Assembly (NCBI GenBank): GCA_902626505.1
Contig: CACOFQ010000006.1
Location: 1 to 64,000 of the forward strand
Direction: 5' to 3'
Source of the DNA: an uncultured Marinoscillum sp.
GTDB lineage: Bacteria > Bacteroidota > Bacteroidia > Cytophagales > MED-G16
Length of the DNA: 64,000 bases
Position 1 is the stretch's first letter; the number at the start of each line of letters is the position of its first letter. Under the pieces are notes generated by a model. It saw nothing but the letters and a program-made list of their open reading frames with translations, had not been told where the DNA came from and ran no database searches. The position numbers and the translations under genes are program-made. Below are positions 27,403-35,051 of the stretch, piece after piece.

Positions 27403-27597
27403 TTAATTTTTTTTACAATCAGTACCTGGAGTCACTGTTTTACCACAGTATCCACACTGTTCTCCTTTGGGGTTTAGGAAAGGGTTCTGAGAAGCACATG
27501 TACCTTTAAACTCTCCTCCTTTAATTAGAATTAATCTAAGAGATAGAGCGACAAAGAAAAAACCAACAAGTATTATAGCTATTATTGTTTCGGTCAT
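27403..27597 (-). CDS. Small Cys-rich membrane protein, NqrM-like
   Basis: A 64-residue protein with one N-terminal membrane helix (about 5-26) and a cytoplasmic or periplasmic tail with four cysteines (Cys34, Cys48, Cys51, Cys61) in FKGTCASQNPF, CGYCGK and TDCKKN. This layout resembles NqrM (DUF539), which is needed to mature the Fe site of Na+-translocating NADH:quinone reductase. The ATG at 27597 is chosen because a TAACTTTG element lies just upstream; a TTG at 27615 would overlap that element. Its place before glmM and a cysteine desulfurase does not prove the role. Confidence 0.6.
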   Translation of the reverse strand: MTETIIAIILVGFFFVALSLRLILIKGGEFKGTCASQNPFLNPKGEQCGYCGKTVTPGTDCKKN

Positions 27598-27602
27598 AAT
27601 TA

Positions 27603-27610
27603 CAAAGTTA
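27603..27610 (-). promoter_or_regulatory. Putative -7 element of the NqrM-like/glmM/desulfurase operon
   Basis: Minus-strand TAACTTTG, matching TAnnTTTG, ending six bases before the chosen ATG (27597). The message would be leaderless or nearly so. Confidence 0.4.
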
Positions 27611-27656
27611 TGCAATCAGTTTCTTATCTTTAGTTAATATAAAAAATTCTTTTATA

Positions 27657-28436
27657 ATGAAACCCAATAATAAGTTTGATGAATTAAAATCTATAATATC
27701 AGAACTTAGAGAAAAGTGTCCTTGGGACAAGAAACAAACTTTTAGTTCTTTAAGAAGATTGACTGTTGAAGAAGTATATGAACTATCAGAAGAAATAATT
27801 AATAAAAAACACAGCGGAATTGAAGAAGAAGTTGGAGACTTATTATTGCATGTAATGCTTTATAGCCAAATAGGTGAAGAGCATAATAAATTTGACATAT
27901 ATTCTATTATAGAAAAACTAATTTCGAAACTAAAAAGAAGGCATCCGCATATTTACGAAAATAAACAAGACCTGACTAAGGAAGAAGTTGAATCAAATTG
28001 GGAAAAAATTAAAAAAACCGAAAAAAATATTGAAACGACTTTAGGAAATATTCCAAAAAGTATCCCCCCCATGATTAAAGCTATGAGAATACAGGAAAAA
28101 GTTAAAAGTGTTGGATTTGATTGGGACGAAACAAGTCAAGTTATCGAAAAAATTAAGGAAGAATTTAACGAAGTAAAGGAAGAAATTAAAAAATTAAACA
28201 ACGATAAAAAAATTAAAAATGAAATTGGAGACCTTATGTTTTCAGTTATTAATTTAGCTCGATTTATAGGAATTGACCCTGAAGAATCCCTTGAAAGAAC
28301 CAATATAAAATTCATCAATAGATTTAATGAGATGGAAAGAAAAATTCAAATAGACAGAAAAAATCTAAAAGATATGAGCCTAAAAGAAATGGACAGATAT
28401 TGGGAAAAGTCAAAGAAAAAAAATGAGGAGCAATAA
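27657..28436 (+). CDS. mazG: Nucleoside triphosphate pyrophosphohydrolase MazG
   Basis: A 259-residue housecleaning enzyme that hydrolyses (d)NTPs to monophosphates and PPi. Two tandem MazG domains are visible: the first has RLTVEEVYELSEEI and EEEVGDLLLHVMLYSQI, the second EEFNEVKEEI and NEIGDLMFSVINLARFIG, each with the ExxE...ExxD magnesium-binding pattern. CPWDKKQTFSSLR at the N-terminus is also standard. The 3' end overlaps the rluD-like gene by 14 bases. Confidence 0.95.
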   Translation: MKPNNKFDELKSIISELREKCPWDKKQTFSSLRRLTVEEVYELSEEIINKKHSGIEEEVGDLLLHVMLYSQIGEEHNKFDIYSIIEKLISKLKRRHPHIYENKQDLTKEEVESNWEKIKKTEKNIETTLGNIPKSIPPMIKAMRIQEKVKSVGFDWDETSQVIEKIKEEFNEVKEEIKKLNNDKKIKNEIGDLMFSVINLARFIGIDPEESLERTNIKFINRFNEMERKIQIDRKNLKDMSLKEMDRYWEKSKKKNEEQ

Positions 28437-29433
28437 AAAAGTTGAGAAAAGTAAATTTATAGTTGATGAAAATCAAACCATGATTCGATTAGATAGATTT
28501 TTATTTGATAAAATACCAAATGTAACAAGAAATAAAATTCAAGAAGGAATAAAAAACAGTCAAGTCTTTGTTAATAAAAAAGTTGTGAAGCCTAGCTATA
28601 AAGTTAAATCCAAAGATATTATTGAAGTTGAAATTTTAAAAAACATAAGGCCTAACGACATAGAACCAGAGAATATAAAGCTAGATATAATTTATGAAGA
28701 CAGAGAACTATTAATTATAAATAAGTCTGCAGGAATGGTGGTTCACCCTGCACATGAAAACTGGAACGGGACGCTGGTAAATGCTCTTATTTATCATTTT
28801 AAAAACTTGCCTGAAATGGAAGGAAATGAAGGAAGGCCAGGGCTAGTCCATAGAATAGATAAAGAAACATCAGGCTTACTTGTCATTGCAAAAACTAACT
28901 TGGCTATGGAATCTTTAGCCAAACAATTTAAAAACCATTCAATTAAAAGAAAATACCAAGCTTTGGTTTGGGGGGTTCCTAAGGACAATAAAGGAACAAT
29001 TAATGTAAACCTTGGAAGATCTCTCAAAGATAGAAGAATAGTAGAAGGATATGCAGATAACACCTTAGGGAAAAAAGCAATAACTCATTACAATGTACTT
29101 GAAACTATTCATTATATATCATTAGTTGAGTGTGAATTAGAGACCGGCAGAACCCATCAAATTAGAGCTCACATGAAACATATTGGTCACCCTATTTTTT
29201 GTGATAAAACATATGGCGGAAATATTATCGTAAAAGGAAATAAGTTTACCAACTATAAAAGGTTTGTTGAGAATAGTTTTAAATTAATTGATAGGCAAGC
29301 TCTTCATGCTAAAAGCTTAGGTTTTGTTCATCCAAAAACAAAAAAAGAAATGTGGTTTGACTCAGAATTACCATACGATATTCAAGAAGTAATATCAAAA
29401 TGGAAAAAATACGAGAGGCCAGAAAATTATTAA
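28423..29433 (+). CDS. rluD: RluA-family 23S rRNA pseudouridine synthase (RluD-like)
   Basis: A 336-residue enzyme with an N-terminal S4 RNA-binding domain (about 17-75, RLDRFLFDKIPNVTRN...VNKKVVKPSYKV) and a catalytic domain with HRIDKETSGLLVIAK, where Asp146 is the catalytic nucleophile. CELETGRTHQIRAHM and HPIFCDKTYGG follow as in RluD. In most bacteria RluD modifies helix 69 of 23S rRNA; RluC cannot be excluded on motifs alone. The start lies inside mazG, and the end overlaps the convergent pheA by 4 bases. Confidence 0.9.
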   Translation: MRSNKKVEKSKFIVDENQTMIRLDRFLFDKIPNVTRNKIQEGIKNSQVFVNKKVVKPSYKVKSKDIIEVEILKNIRPNDIEPENIKLDIIYEDRELLIINKSAGMVVHPAHENWNGTLVNALIYHFKNLPEMEGNEGRPGLVHRIDKETSGLLVIAKTNLAMESLAKQFKNHSIKRKYQALVWGVPKDNKGTINVNLGRSLKDRRIVEGYADNTLGKKAITHYNVLETIHYISLVECELETGRTHQIRAHMKHIGHPIFCDKTYGGNIIVKGNKFTNYKRFVENSFKLIDRQALHAKSLGFVHPKTKKEMWFDSELPYDIQEVISKWKKYERPENY

Positions 29434-30494
29434 ATCATCTTAGGATAACTACCAAGTAGCTTGATGTTATCTTCATATCTTTTAAAGATAATTTGAAAAT
29501 TATTACTTAAATAATGACCCTCAAAATCAATATAGAAAACATATTTAAATTCAGTCCCTTTCTTTGCGGGCCTACTTTCAAGTTTAGTTAAATTGATTTT
29601 AGCGTCATGAAACTCTTGCAAGAATTTAGCAAGAACTCCATGCCCGTCAGTCAAATTAACTAATATGGATGTTTTGTCATCTTTAGATATCACTTCATTT
29701 TTAGTAGAAGATAGGATAACAAATCTGGTGTGATTATCTTTTGAATCTTCAATTTTATCAAATAGGATTGGAACCCCCTGTTGAACTGCAGCAAACCTTG
29801 AGCATATTGCTGCTGCGCCCTCTTTTTTATCAGCATACTTAACTGCAGCACTTGTGCTATTAACTGGTATACATTTTATGTCTTCTGAAAAATAATTTTC
29901 AATAAAATTGTTACATTGTTTGAACGCAATATCTTTTGAATAAATTGTATTTATGTTTTTAATGTCTTTTGCTCTAGTCGCAAAGGAAAAACTTATAGAT
30001 AAAGGAAGCTCAGATATTATTTGGAGATTACTGACTCCTAAAAGATCGATGGTTTCCTGAACAATACCTTCTTGGTTATTTTCTAGTGGAATTATTCCGT
30101 ATTTTGACTTTTTCAATTCAACTGACTTGAAAACAGACTTAATAGAATTAAGTGATAAGTATTTTGCCTGAGACCCAAAGTTGCTTTCAGCTGCCTGATG
30201 AGTGAAACTTCCTTCTGGGCCAAGATATGATATTCTTTCTGGCAATTCAATATTTCGAGCTGCAGCAAAAACTTCTTGAAAAATTGCCTTAATAGAATCA
30301 GCACTTAATTTTCCATTTGCTAAAGAGTGTAATCGCTCAATAATTTCTTTTTCTCTCTCAGGCCTATAGACACTTTCGTTAGAAGCATTTTTTAGTAATC
30401 CAATTTCATGAACTATATCCATTCTTTGATCAAGAAGATTTAAAATATCTGCGTCAATTTTATCAATTTTTGTTCTTAATTCTTTAATGTTCAT
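29430..30494 (-). CDS. pheA: Bifunctional chorismate mutase/prephenate dehydratase
   Basis: A 354-residue enzyme of phenylalanine synthesis. An AroQ-type chorismate mutase domain (about 1-85, ELRTKIDKIDADILNLLDQR) is followed by a prephenate dehydratase domain (about 88-265) opening with ISYLGPEGSFTHQAAESNFG and ending with the NHTRFVILS motif, and a C-terminal ACT domain (about 275-354) with the ESRP feedback motif. The ATG at 30494 starts directly at the mutase domain; an upstream ATG (30524) would add ten residues. The ACT domain implies feedback inhibition by Phe. Confidence 0.93.
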   Translation of the reverse strand: MNIKELRTKIDKIDADILNLLDQRMDIVHEIGLLKNASNESVYRPEREKEIIERLHSLANGKLSADSIKAIFQEVFAAARNIELPERISYLGPEGSFTHQAAESNFGSQAKYLSLNSIKSVFKSVELKKSKYGIIPLENNQEGIVQETIDLLGVSNLQIISELPLSISFSFATRAKDIKNINTIYSKDIAFKQCNNFIENYFSEDIKCIPVNSTSAAVKYADKKEGAAAICSRFAAVQQGVPILFDKIEDSKDNHTRFVILSSTKNEVISKDDKTSILVNLTDGHGVLAKFLQEFHDAKINLTKLESRPAKKGTEFKYVFYIDFEGHYLSNNFQIIFKRYEDNIKLLGSYPKMI

Positions 30495-30569
30495 TAATTT
30501 TATAGTTCGATTAATTTTTTTCACAAAATAACAATTTAAAAGTAAAAATTAATCATAATTTGTAGTTAT

Positions 30570-31829
30570 ATGGAAGACAAAAGATTATTTGATTTAATTG
30601 ATCAAGAAAAAAAAAGACAATCAGAAGGCATTGAATTAATTGCATCTGAAAACTATGCTTCTGATGAAGTAATGGCAGCGGCAGGAAGTATTCTAACTAA
30701 TAAATATGCAGAAGGACTACCAGGAAAAAGATACTATGGGGGTTGCTCTGTAGTAGATGAAATTGAAGATTTATGTAGAGAAAGGTTAAAACAGCTTTTT
30801 GATGCCAGCTGGGTAAACGTTCAGCCACACTCTGGAGCTCAAGCTAACGCTGCTGTAATGTTAGCAATTCTAAACCCTGGAGATAAAATTTTAGGTTTTG
30901 ATCTAGCTCACGGAGGACATTTAACCCATGGTTCTCCCGTTAATTATTCAGGAAAAATTTATAAGCCTTTTTTCTATGGAGTAAACAAAGATGACGGATA
31001 TATAGACTATAAGTCTTTAGAAGAGACAGCGAGAAAAGAAAATCCAAAATTAATAATATGTGGGGCGTCTTCATACAGTAGAGACTGGGACTATAAGTTT
31101 ATTCGAGAAGTCGCTGACTCAATAGGGGCGTTAGTTCTTGCAGATATAGCTCACCCCTCAGGTTTAATATCTAGAGGACTACTTAATGATCCTTTGGATT
31201 ATTGTCATATTATAACCTCAACAACCCATAAGACATTACGGGGCCCAAGGGGTGGAATTATTATGATGAGAAATGATTTCGAAAATCCTTTTGGGATTAA
31301 AACTCCGAAAGGAACAACAAGATTAATGTCATCTCTTTTAGACTCTGGTGTTTTCCCGGGAACCCAAGGTGGTCCTCTTGAACATATAATAGGGGCTAAA
31401 GCCGTAGCTTTTCAAGAAGCATTATCGGATAAATATCTAACTTATGTAGTTCAAGTTAAAAAAAACGCAAACATTATGGCCAAAGAATTTATGATGAGAG
31501 GATATGATATAATTTCAGGAGGCACAGACAATCACCTCATGCTAATAGATCTTAGAAACAAAAACATAACAGGTAAAGAAGCTGAAGAAAACCTAGGAAA
31601 AGCAGATATAACAATTAATAAAAATATGGTGCCATTTGACTCAGAATCTCCTTTTGTTACATCTGGAATGAGAATAGGAACGGCAGCAATTACCACAAGA
31701 GGCATGCTAGAGGATGACATGATAAAAATTGTGGGCTTCATAGACAGGGTGATAAATGATGAGAAAGAAATTGACCAAGTTAGAAAAGAGATAAATGCCT
31801 GGGCTAGTAAATTTCCTCTACACAAATAA
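30570..31829 (+). CDS. glyA: Serine hydroxymethyltransferase
   Basis: A 419-residue PLP enzyme that interconverts serine and glycine with tetrahydrofolate. [15 protein letters not shown] (21-35) and [14 protein letters not shown] (46-59) open the protein, DIAHPSGLI (192-200) contacts PLP, and the Schiff-base Lys221 is in [14 protein letters not shown]. It begins the plus-strand run glyA-tatC-rpiB-rbfA-permease-maoC; its stop overlaps the tatC start by one base. Confidence 0.97.
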   Translation: MEDKRLFDLIDQEKKRQSEGIELIASENYASDEVMAAAGSILTNKYAEGLPGKRYYGGCSVVDEIEDLCRERLKQLFDASWVNVQPHSGAQANAAVMLAILNPGDKILGFDLAHGGHLTHGSPVNYSGKIYKPFFYGVNKDDGYIDYKSLEETARKENPKLIICGASSYSRDWDYKFIREVADSIGALVLADIAHPSGLISRGLLNDPLDYCHIITSTTHKTLRGPRGGIIMMRNDFENPFGIKTPKGTTRLMSSLLDSGVFPGTQGGPLEHIIGAKAVAFQEALSDKYLTYVVQVKKNANIMAKEFMMRGYDIISGGTDNHLMLIDLRNKNITGKEAEENLGKADITINKNMVPFDSESPFVTSGMRIGTAAITTRGMLEDDMIKIVGFIDRVINDEKEIDQVRKEINAWASKFPLHK

Positions 31830-32623
31830 TGAAAAAAGAAAAGGAAATGTCTTTCATAGATCATCTTGAAGAATTGAGATGGCATATAATACGATCATTA
31901 CTTGCAATTATTGTTTTTGCAATAATAGCTTTTGTTTCTAAAGACATTGTATTTGGAGTTATATTATTAGGCCCTTCGAAAAGTGACTTTTGGACATATT
32001 CTGCCCTTTGTAATCTAGGCCAACAGATAGGTGTATCTGCTTTTTGTATTGAAGAGCTTCCGTTTATAATTCAAAGTAGACAAATGGCTGGACAGTTCAT
32101 GATGCACATATCATCATCTTTTGTCATTGGTATAATTTTTGCTTTCCCTTATGCTTTTTGGGAGTTTTGGAGGTTTATTTCTCCAGGGCTTTATGTAAAT
32201 GAAAAAAAAGCGGCTCGGGGAGCAACCTTTTATGTCTCTTTTTTATTTTTTATTGGTATCCTTTTTGGTTACTTTATATTAACTCCTATTTCAATAAATT
32301 TTCTAGCTAACTATCAAATAGATCCTTCCATTTTAAATGAATTTGATATCATATCATATGTCTCAACTATTACAACTTTAGTGTTAGCCTCAGGCATGCT
32401 TTTTCAACTACCTATGGTAATCTATTTTTTAACAAAGGCTGGTATTGTTAATAAAGAAATTTTAAAAAATTACAGAAAACATGCAATAGTAATAATTTTA
32501 GTTTTTGGTGCAATGTTAACTCCACCAGACCCTTTTAGTCAAATAGTAATGGCTGTGCCCTTGATTGGTTTATATGAAATAAGTATATTGATATCTGGCG
32601 TAGTTAAAAAAACATACAAATGA
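31829..32623 (+). CDS. tatC: Sec-independent protein translocase TatC
   Basis: A 264-residue inner-membrane protein with six hydrophobic segments. The N-terminal MSFIDHLEELRWHIIRS matches the TatC cytoplasmic signature that binds twin-arginine signal peptides, and FAFPYAFWEFWRFISPGLYVNEKK is the conserved first-loop and helix-3 region. It exports folded proteins with TatA, which is not in the window. It is joined by a one-base overlap to glyA and a 4-base ATGA overlap to rpiB. Confidence 0.95.
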   Translation: MKKEKEMSFIDHLEELRWHIIRSLLAIIVFAIIAFVSKDIVFGVILLGPSKSDFWTYSALCNLGQQIGVSAFCIEELPFIIQSRQMAGQFMMHISSSFVIGIIFAFPYAFWEFWRFISPGLYVNEKKAARGATFYVSFLFFIGILFGYFILTPISINFLANYQIDPSILNEFDIISYVSTITTLVLASGMLFQLPMVIYFLTKAGIVNKEILKNYRKHAIVIILVFGAMLTPPDPFSQIVMAVPLIGLYEISILISGVVKKTYK

Positions 32624-33048
32624 AAATAATTATTGGTTGTGACCATGCTGGGTTTGAATACAAAGAGATCCTAATTAATTTAATTAGAGAAAAAAAATTT
32701 CACTTTAAAGACTGTGGATGTTTTAGTGCTGAGTCAGTTGATTACCCAGATTATGCCCATGAAGTTTCAAAAGAAGTTTTAAAGAAAACAGATCACATTG
32801 GTGTTCTCATATGTGGTAGTGCGAATGGCGTTGCTATGGCAGCAAATAAACACAATGGGATAAGGGCTGCTGTTTGTTGGAATAAAAAAACATCTGAAAT
32901 GTCAATTACACACAATGACGCAAATGTTCTTTGTGTTCCTGCTAGATTTATCTCCCCCTCTGAACTTAAAGAAATTTTTGATGCCTTTATAAGTTCACAA
33001 TTTGAAGGCGGAAGACATAAGAATAGAGTAGACAAAATAAATTGTTAA
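32620..33048 (+). CDS. rpiB: Ribose-5-phosphate isomerase B
   Basis: A 142-residue RpiB/LacA-type isomerase of the pentose phosphate pathway. GCDHAGFEYKE near the N-terminus carries the substrate-binding Asp-His, VDYPDYAHEV follows, and GVLICGSANGVAMAANKHNGIRAA contains the anion-hole loop. The catalytic Cys of many RpiB proteins corresponds to Cys65 in LICGSANG. Coupled to tatC by an ATGA overlap. Confidence 0.93.
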   Translation: MKIIIGCDHAGFEYKEILINLIREKKFHFKDCGCFSAESVDYPDYAHEVSKEVLKKTDHIGVLICGSANGVAMAANKHNGIRAAVCWNKKTSEMSITHNDANVLCVPARFISPSELKEIFDAFISSQFEGGRHKNRVDKINC

Positions 33049-33049
33049 G

Positions 33050-33409
33050 GTGAAAAGACAAAGAATTGAAAAACATGAAAGTCTTTTACATAGGGTAATT
33101 AATGACTATATAATTAAAAAGGGCAAATCTTTTTTAAATAATGAGTTTATTACAATAATGGGTATTAAGCTCTCACCTGACTTAAGTATCGCCTTGATTT
33201 TTATTAGCCCTCTTGATAATTCTAAATCAGATTTTATTGAAAAAAAGTTTCTAGAAAAAAAATATGATATAAAACAATATATTGTTAAATCCATTGGAAA
33301 AAAAATTAGAAAAATCCCAGAAATTAAATTTATTATTGACAGCTCAGAGCATGAAGCTTCCAGAATAAACAAAATACTTTCTGACCTAAATATTCCCCCT
33401 AAAAAATAA
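33050..33409 (+). CDS. rbfA: Ribosome-binding factor A
   Basis: A 119-residue KH-fold protein that helps mature the 30S subunit near the 5' end of 16S rRNA. The pattern RQRIEKHESLLHRVINDYI, then IKLSPDLSIALIFIS and RKIPEIKFIIDSSEHEASRINKIL matches RbfA, although it is more diverged than its neighbours. It begins at GTG (33050), directly after the rpiB stop; no ATG lies near. Rather short but within the range for the family. Confidence 0.88.
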   Translation: MKRQRIEKHESLLHRVINDYIIKKGKSFLNNEFITIMGIKLSPDLSIALIFISPLDNSKSDFIEKKFLEKKYDIKQYIVKSIGKKIRKIPEIKFIIDSSEHEASRINKILSDLNIPPKK

Positions 33410-33411
33410 AA

Positions 33412-34650
33412 ATGATGTTTCCTTTCAAAGCTGCATTAAGATTTATTTTATCAAAAAATAATAAAACATTTATCAATATTCTATCCTATATCTCCATTCT
33501 AACATTAAGTTTGGGGACAGCAGCAATGATTATAGTCCTTTCTGTTTATAATGGTTTAGAAAATACACTTAAGTCTATTTATGAAGACTTTGACGCAGAT
33601 ATTAAAATTGAAAATATAGAGTCTAAATATTTTAATAATGACCTTATTTCAGATATCAAGGCCTTAGAAAACGTAGAGTCCGTTTCTGGAATATTAGAAA
33701 ATAAAGTTATATTGCAACAAGATCAAAAAGAGGTAGTTGCCTACTTAAAAGGGGTTGATTCAAATTTCATTGAACAAAACAGAATTGTTAATAACTTGAC
33801 AGAGGGGGATTTTGTTTTTGAAAAGAACAAATTAGAACACGCGGTTTTTGGGAGAGGTATAAAATATAGTCTTGGAATTAATAGTAACTCGAATTTTCAA
33901 AACATAAAGGTTTTTGCACTTAATGAAGAAAAGGAACTAAAACCAAACACCATTCAAAAAAATTTATTTAATGATGAAAATATCAAAGTATCTGGAGTTT
34001 TCGCAATTGAGAATAGCTTTGATAATAATTATGTGTTCTCTTCCTTAAGTTTTGCACAAAAACTATTTAATAACACTAACAAAGTTTCCTCATATGAGGT
34101 GAAATTAAAAAATATAAATGAGATCAAAGAGACTAAATTGGCTATAAAAAATAAAATCGGAGAAGAATATATTGTTTTAACCTCTATTGAACAAAGAGCG
34201 GGTCTTTATAAAATATTACAAACAGAAAAACTAGTAGTTTATATTGTCTTTGGAATTGTTCTTCTATTAAGTTCAATAAACATTTTCTTTCTATTAACAA
34301 TGATGGGCGTTGAGAAACAAAAAGATATTGCGATAATGTTTTCTTTCGGTGCAAAAAGATTTCAAATAAGAAATGTTTTTATAAGTCAAGGTATAATAAT
34401 AGGTTTTTCGAGTGTTGTTTTGGGATCATTTATTGGGTTCATCCTAACCACACTGCAAAAAAAATTTGGTTTTATCTCTATTCAAATGTCTAGCTCAATA
34501 CTAGAGGCATATCCTATTGATTTTAATTTTACGGACATGATTATAATTTCAATAATGGTTTTAATAATTTCAGCAACAGCATCAATATTTCCTGGCTTAA
34601 TGTCTTCTTCAAAAAACAAAATATTTAATCTTAATAAATTAATTTCATGA
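33412..34650 (+). CDS. FtsX/LolC-type ABC transporter permease
   Basis: A 412-residue inner-membrane permease. One membrane helix near the N-terminus (about 25-45), a periplasmic MacB-like domain (about 50-250), and three helices at the C-terminus (about 275-400) give the LolC/LolE/FtsX topology. The first residues RFILSKNNKTFINILSYISILTLSLGTAAMIIVLSVYNGL are typical of LolC/E-type permeases, which release lipoproteins from the inner membrane. No ATPase gene is adjacent, so the partner must be encoded elsewhere. It overlaps the MaoC gene by 4 bases. Confidence 0.85.
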   Translation: MMFPFKAALRFILSKNNKTFINILSYISILTLSLGTAAMIIVLSVYNGLENTLKSIYEDFDADIKIENIESKYFNNDLISDIKALENVESVSGILENKVILQQDQKEVVAYLKGVDSNFIEQNRIVNNLTEGDFVFEKNKLEHAVFGRGIKYSLGINSNSNFQNIKVFALNEEKELKPNTIQKNLFNDENIKVSGVFAIENSFDNNYVFSSLSFAQKLFNNTNKVSSYEVKLKNINEIKETKLAIKNKIGEEYIVLTSIEQRAGLYKILQTEKLVVYIVFGIVLLLSSINIFFLLTMMGVEKQKDIAIMFSFGAKRFQIRNVFISQGIIIGFSSVVLGSFIGFILTTLQKKFGFISIQMSSSILEAYPIDFNFTDMIIISIMVLIISATASIFPGLMSSSKNKIFNLNKLIS

Positions 34651-35051
34651 AACTAAAAGTAGGAGATAATTACAAAGAAGAGTTTATTATAACACAGGAA
34701 ATGGTAAATAAATTTGCCGAGCTAAGTGGTGACAAAAACCCACTGCATATAGACAAAGAATTTGCAGCACAAACTCGTTTCAAAAAACCTATTGTACATG
34801 GGCTGTTCTCTGTAACATCTTTTGGTAAAGTTATGGGGTCTAAATTTCCTGGGCACGGATCAGTACATGTTGGCCAAAACTTAAGTTTTAAAAAACCGCT
34901 ATATCCTGACAAAAAATATGTTGTTTATGTTGAGTTAGTTAGGATAATTAAAGATAAGCATTTTGGGATATTTAAAACCCAAATCTTCGACACCAAAAAC
35001 AACCTTATTGTTGATGGAACAGGAACTGCTCTTCATGAAGAAAAATTATAG
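34647..35051 (+). CDS. MaoC-like (R)-specific enoyl-CoA hydratase
   Basis: A 134-residue single hot-dog domain. FAELSGDKNPLHIDKEFAAQTRFKKPIVHGLFSVTSF contains the hydratase 2 motif with the Asp and His (DKNPLHID) of the active site, and GHGSVHVGQNLSFKKPLYP follows. Such proteins hydrate trans-2-enoyl-CoA to (R)-3-hydroxyacyl-CoA. Substrate chain length is not evident. It ends the glyA-led run, and its 3' end overlaps the convergent metalloprotease gene by 6 bases. Confidence 0.88.
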   Translation: MKLKVGDNYKEEFIITQEMVNKFAELSGDKNPLHIDKEFAAQTRFKKPIVHGLFSVTSFGKVMGSKFPGHGSVHVGQNLSFKKPLYPDKKYVVYVELVRIIKDKHFGIFKTQIFDTKNNLIVDGTGTALHEEKL

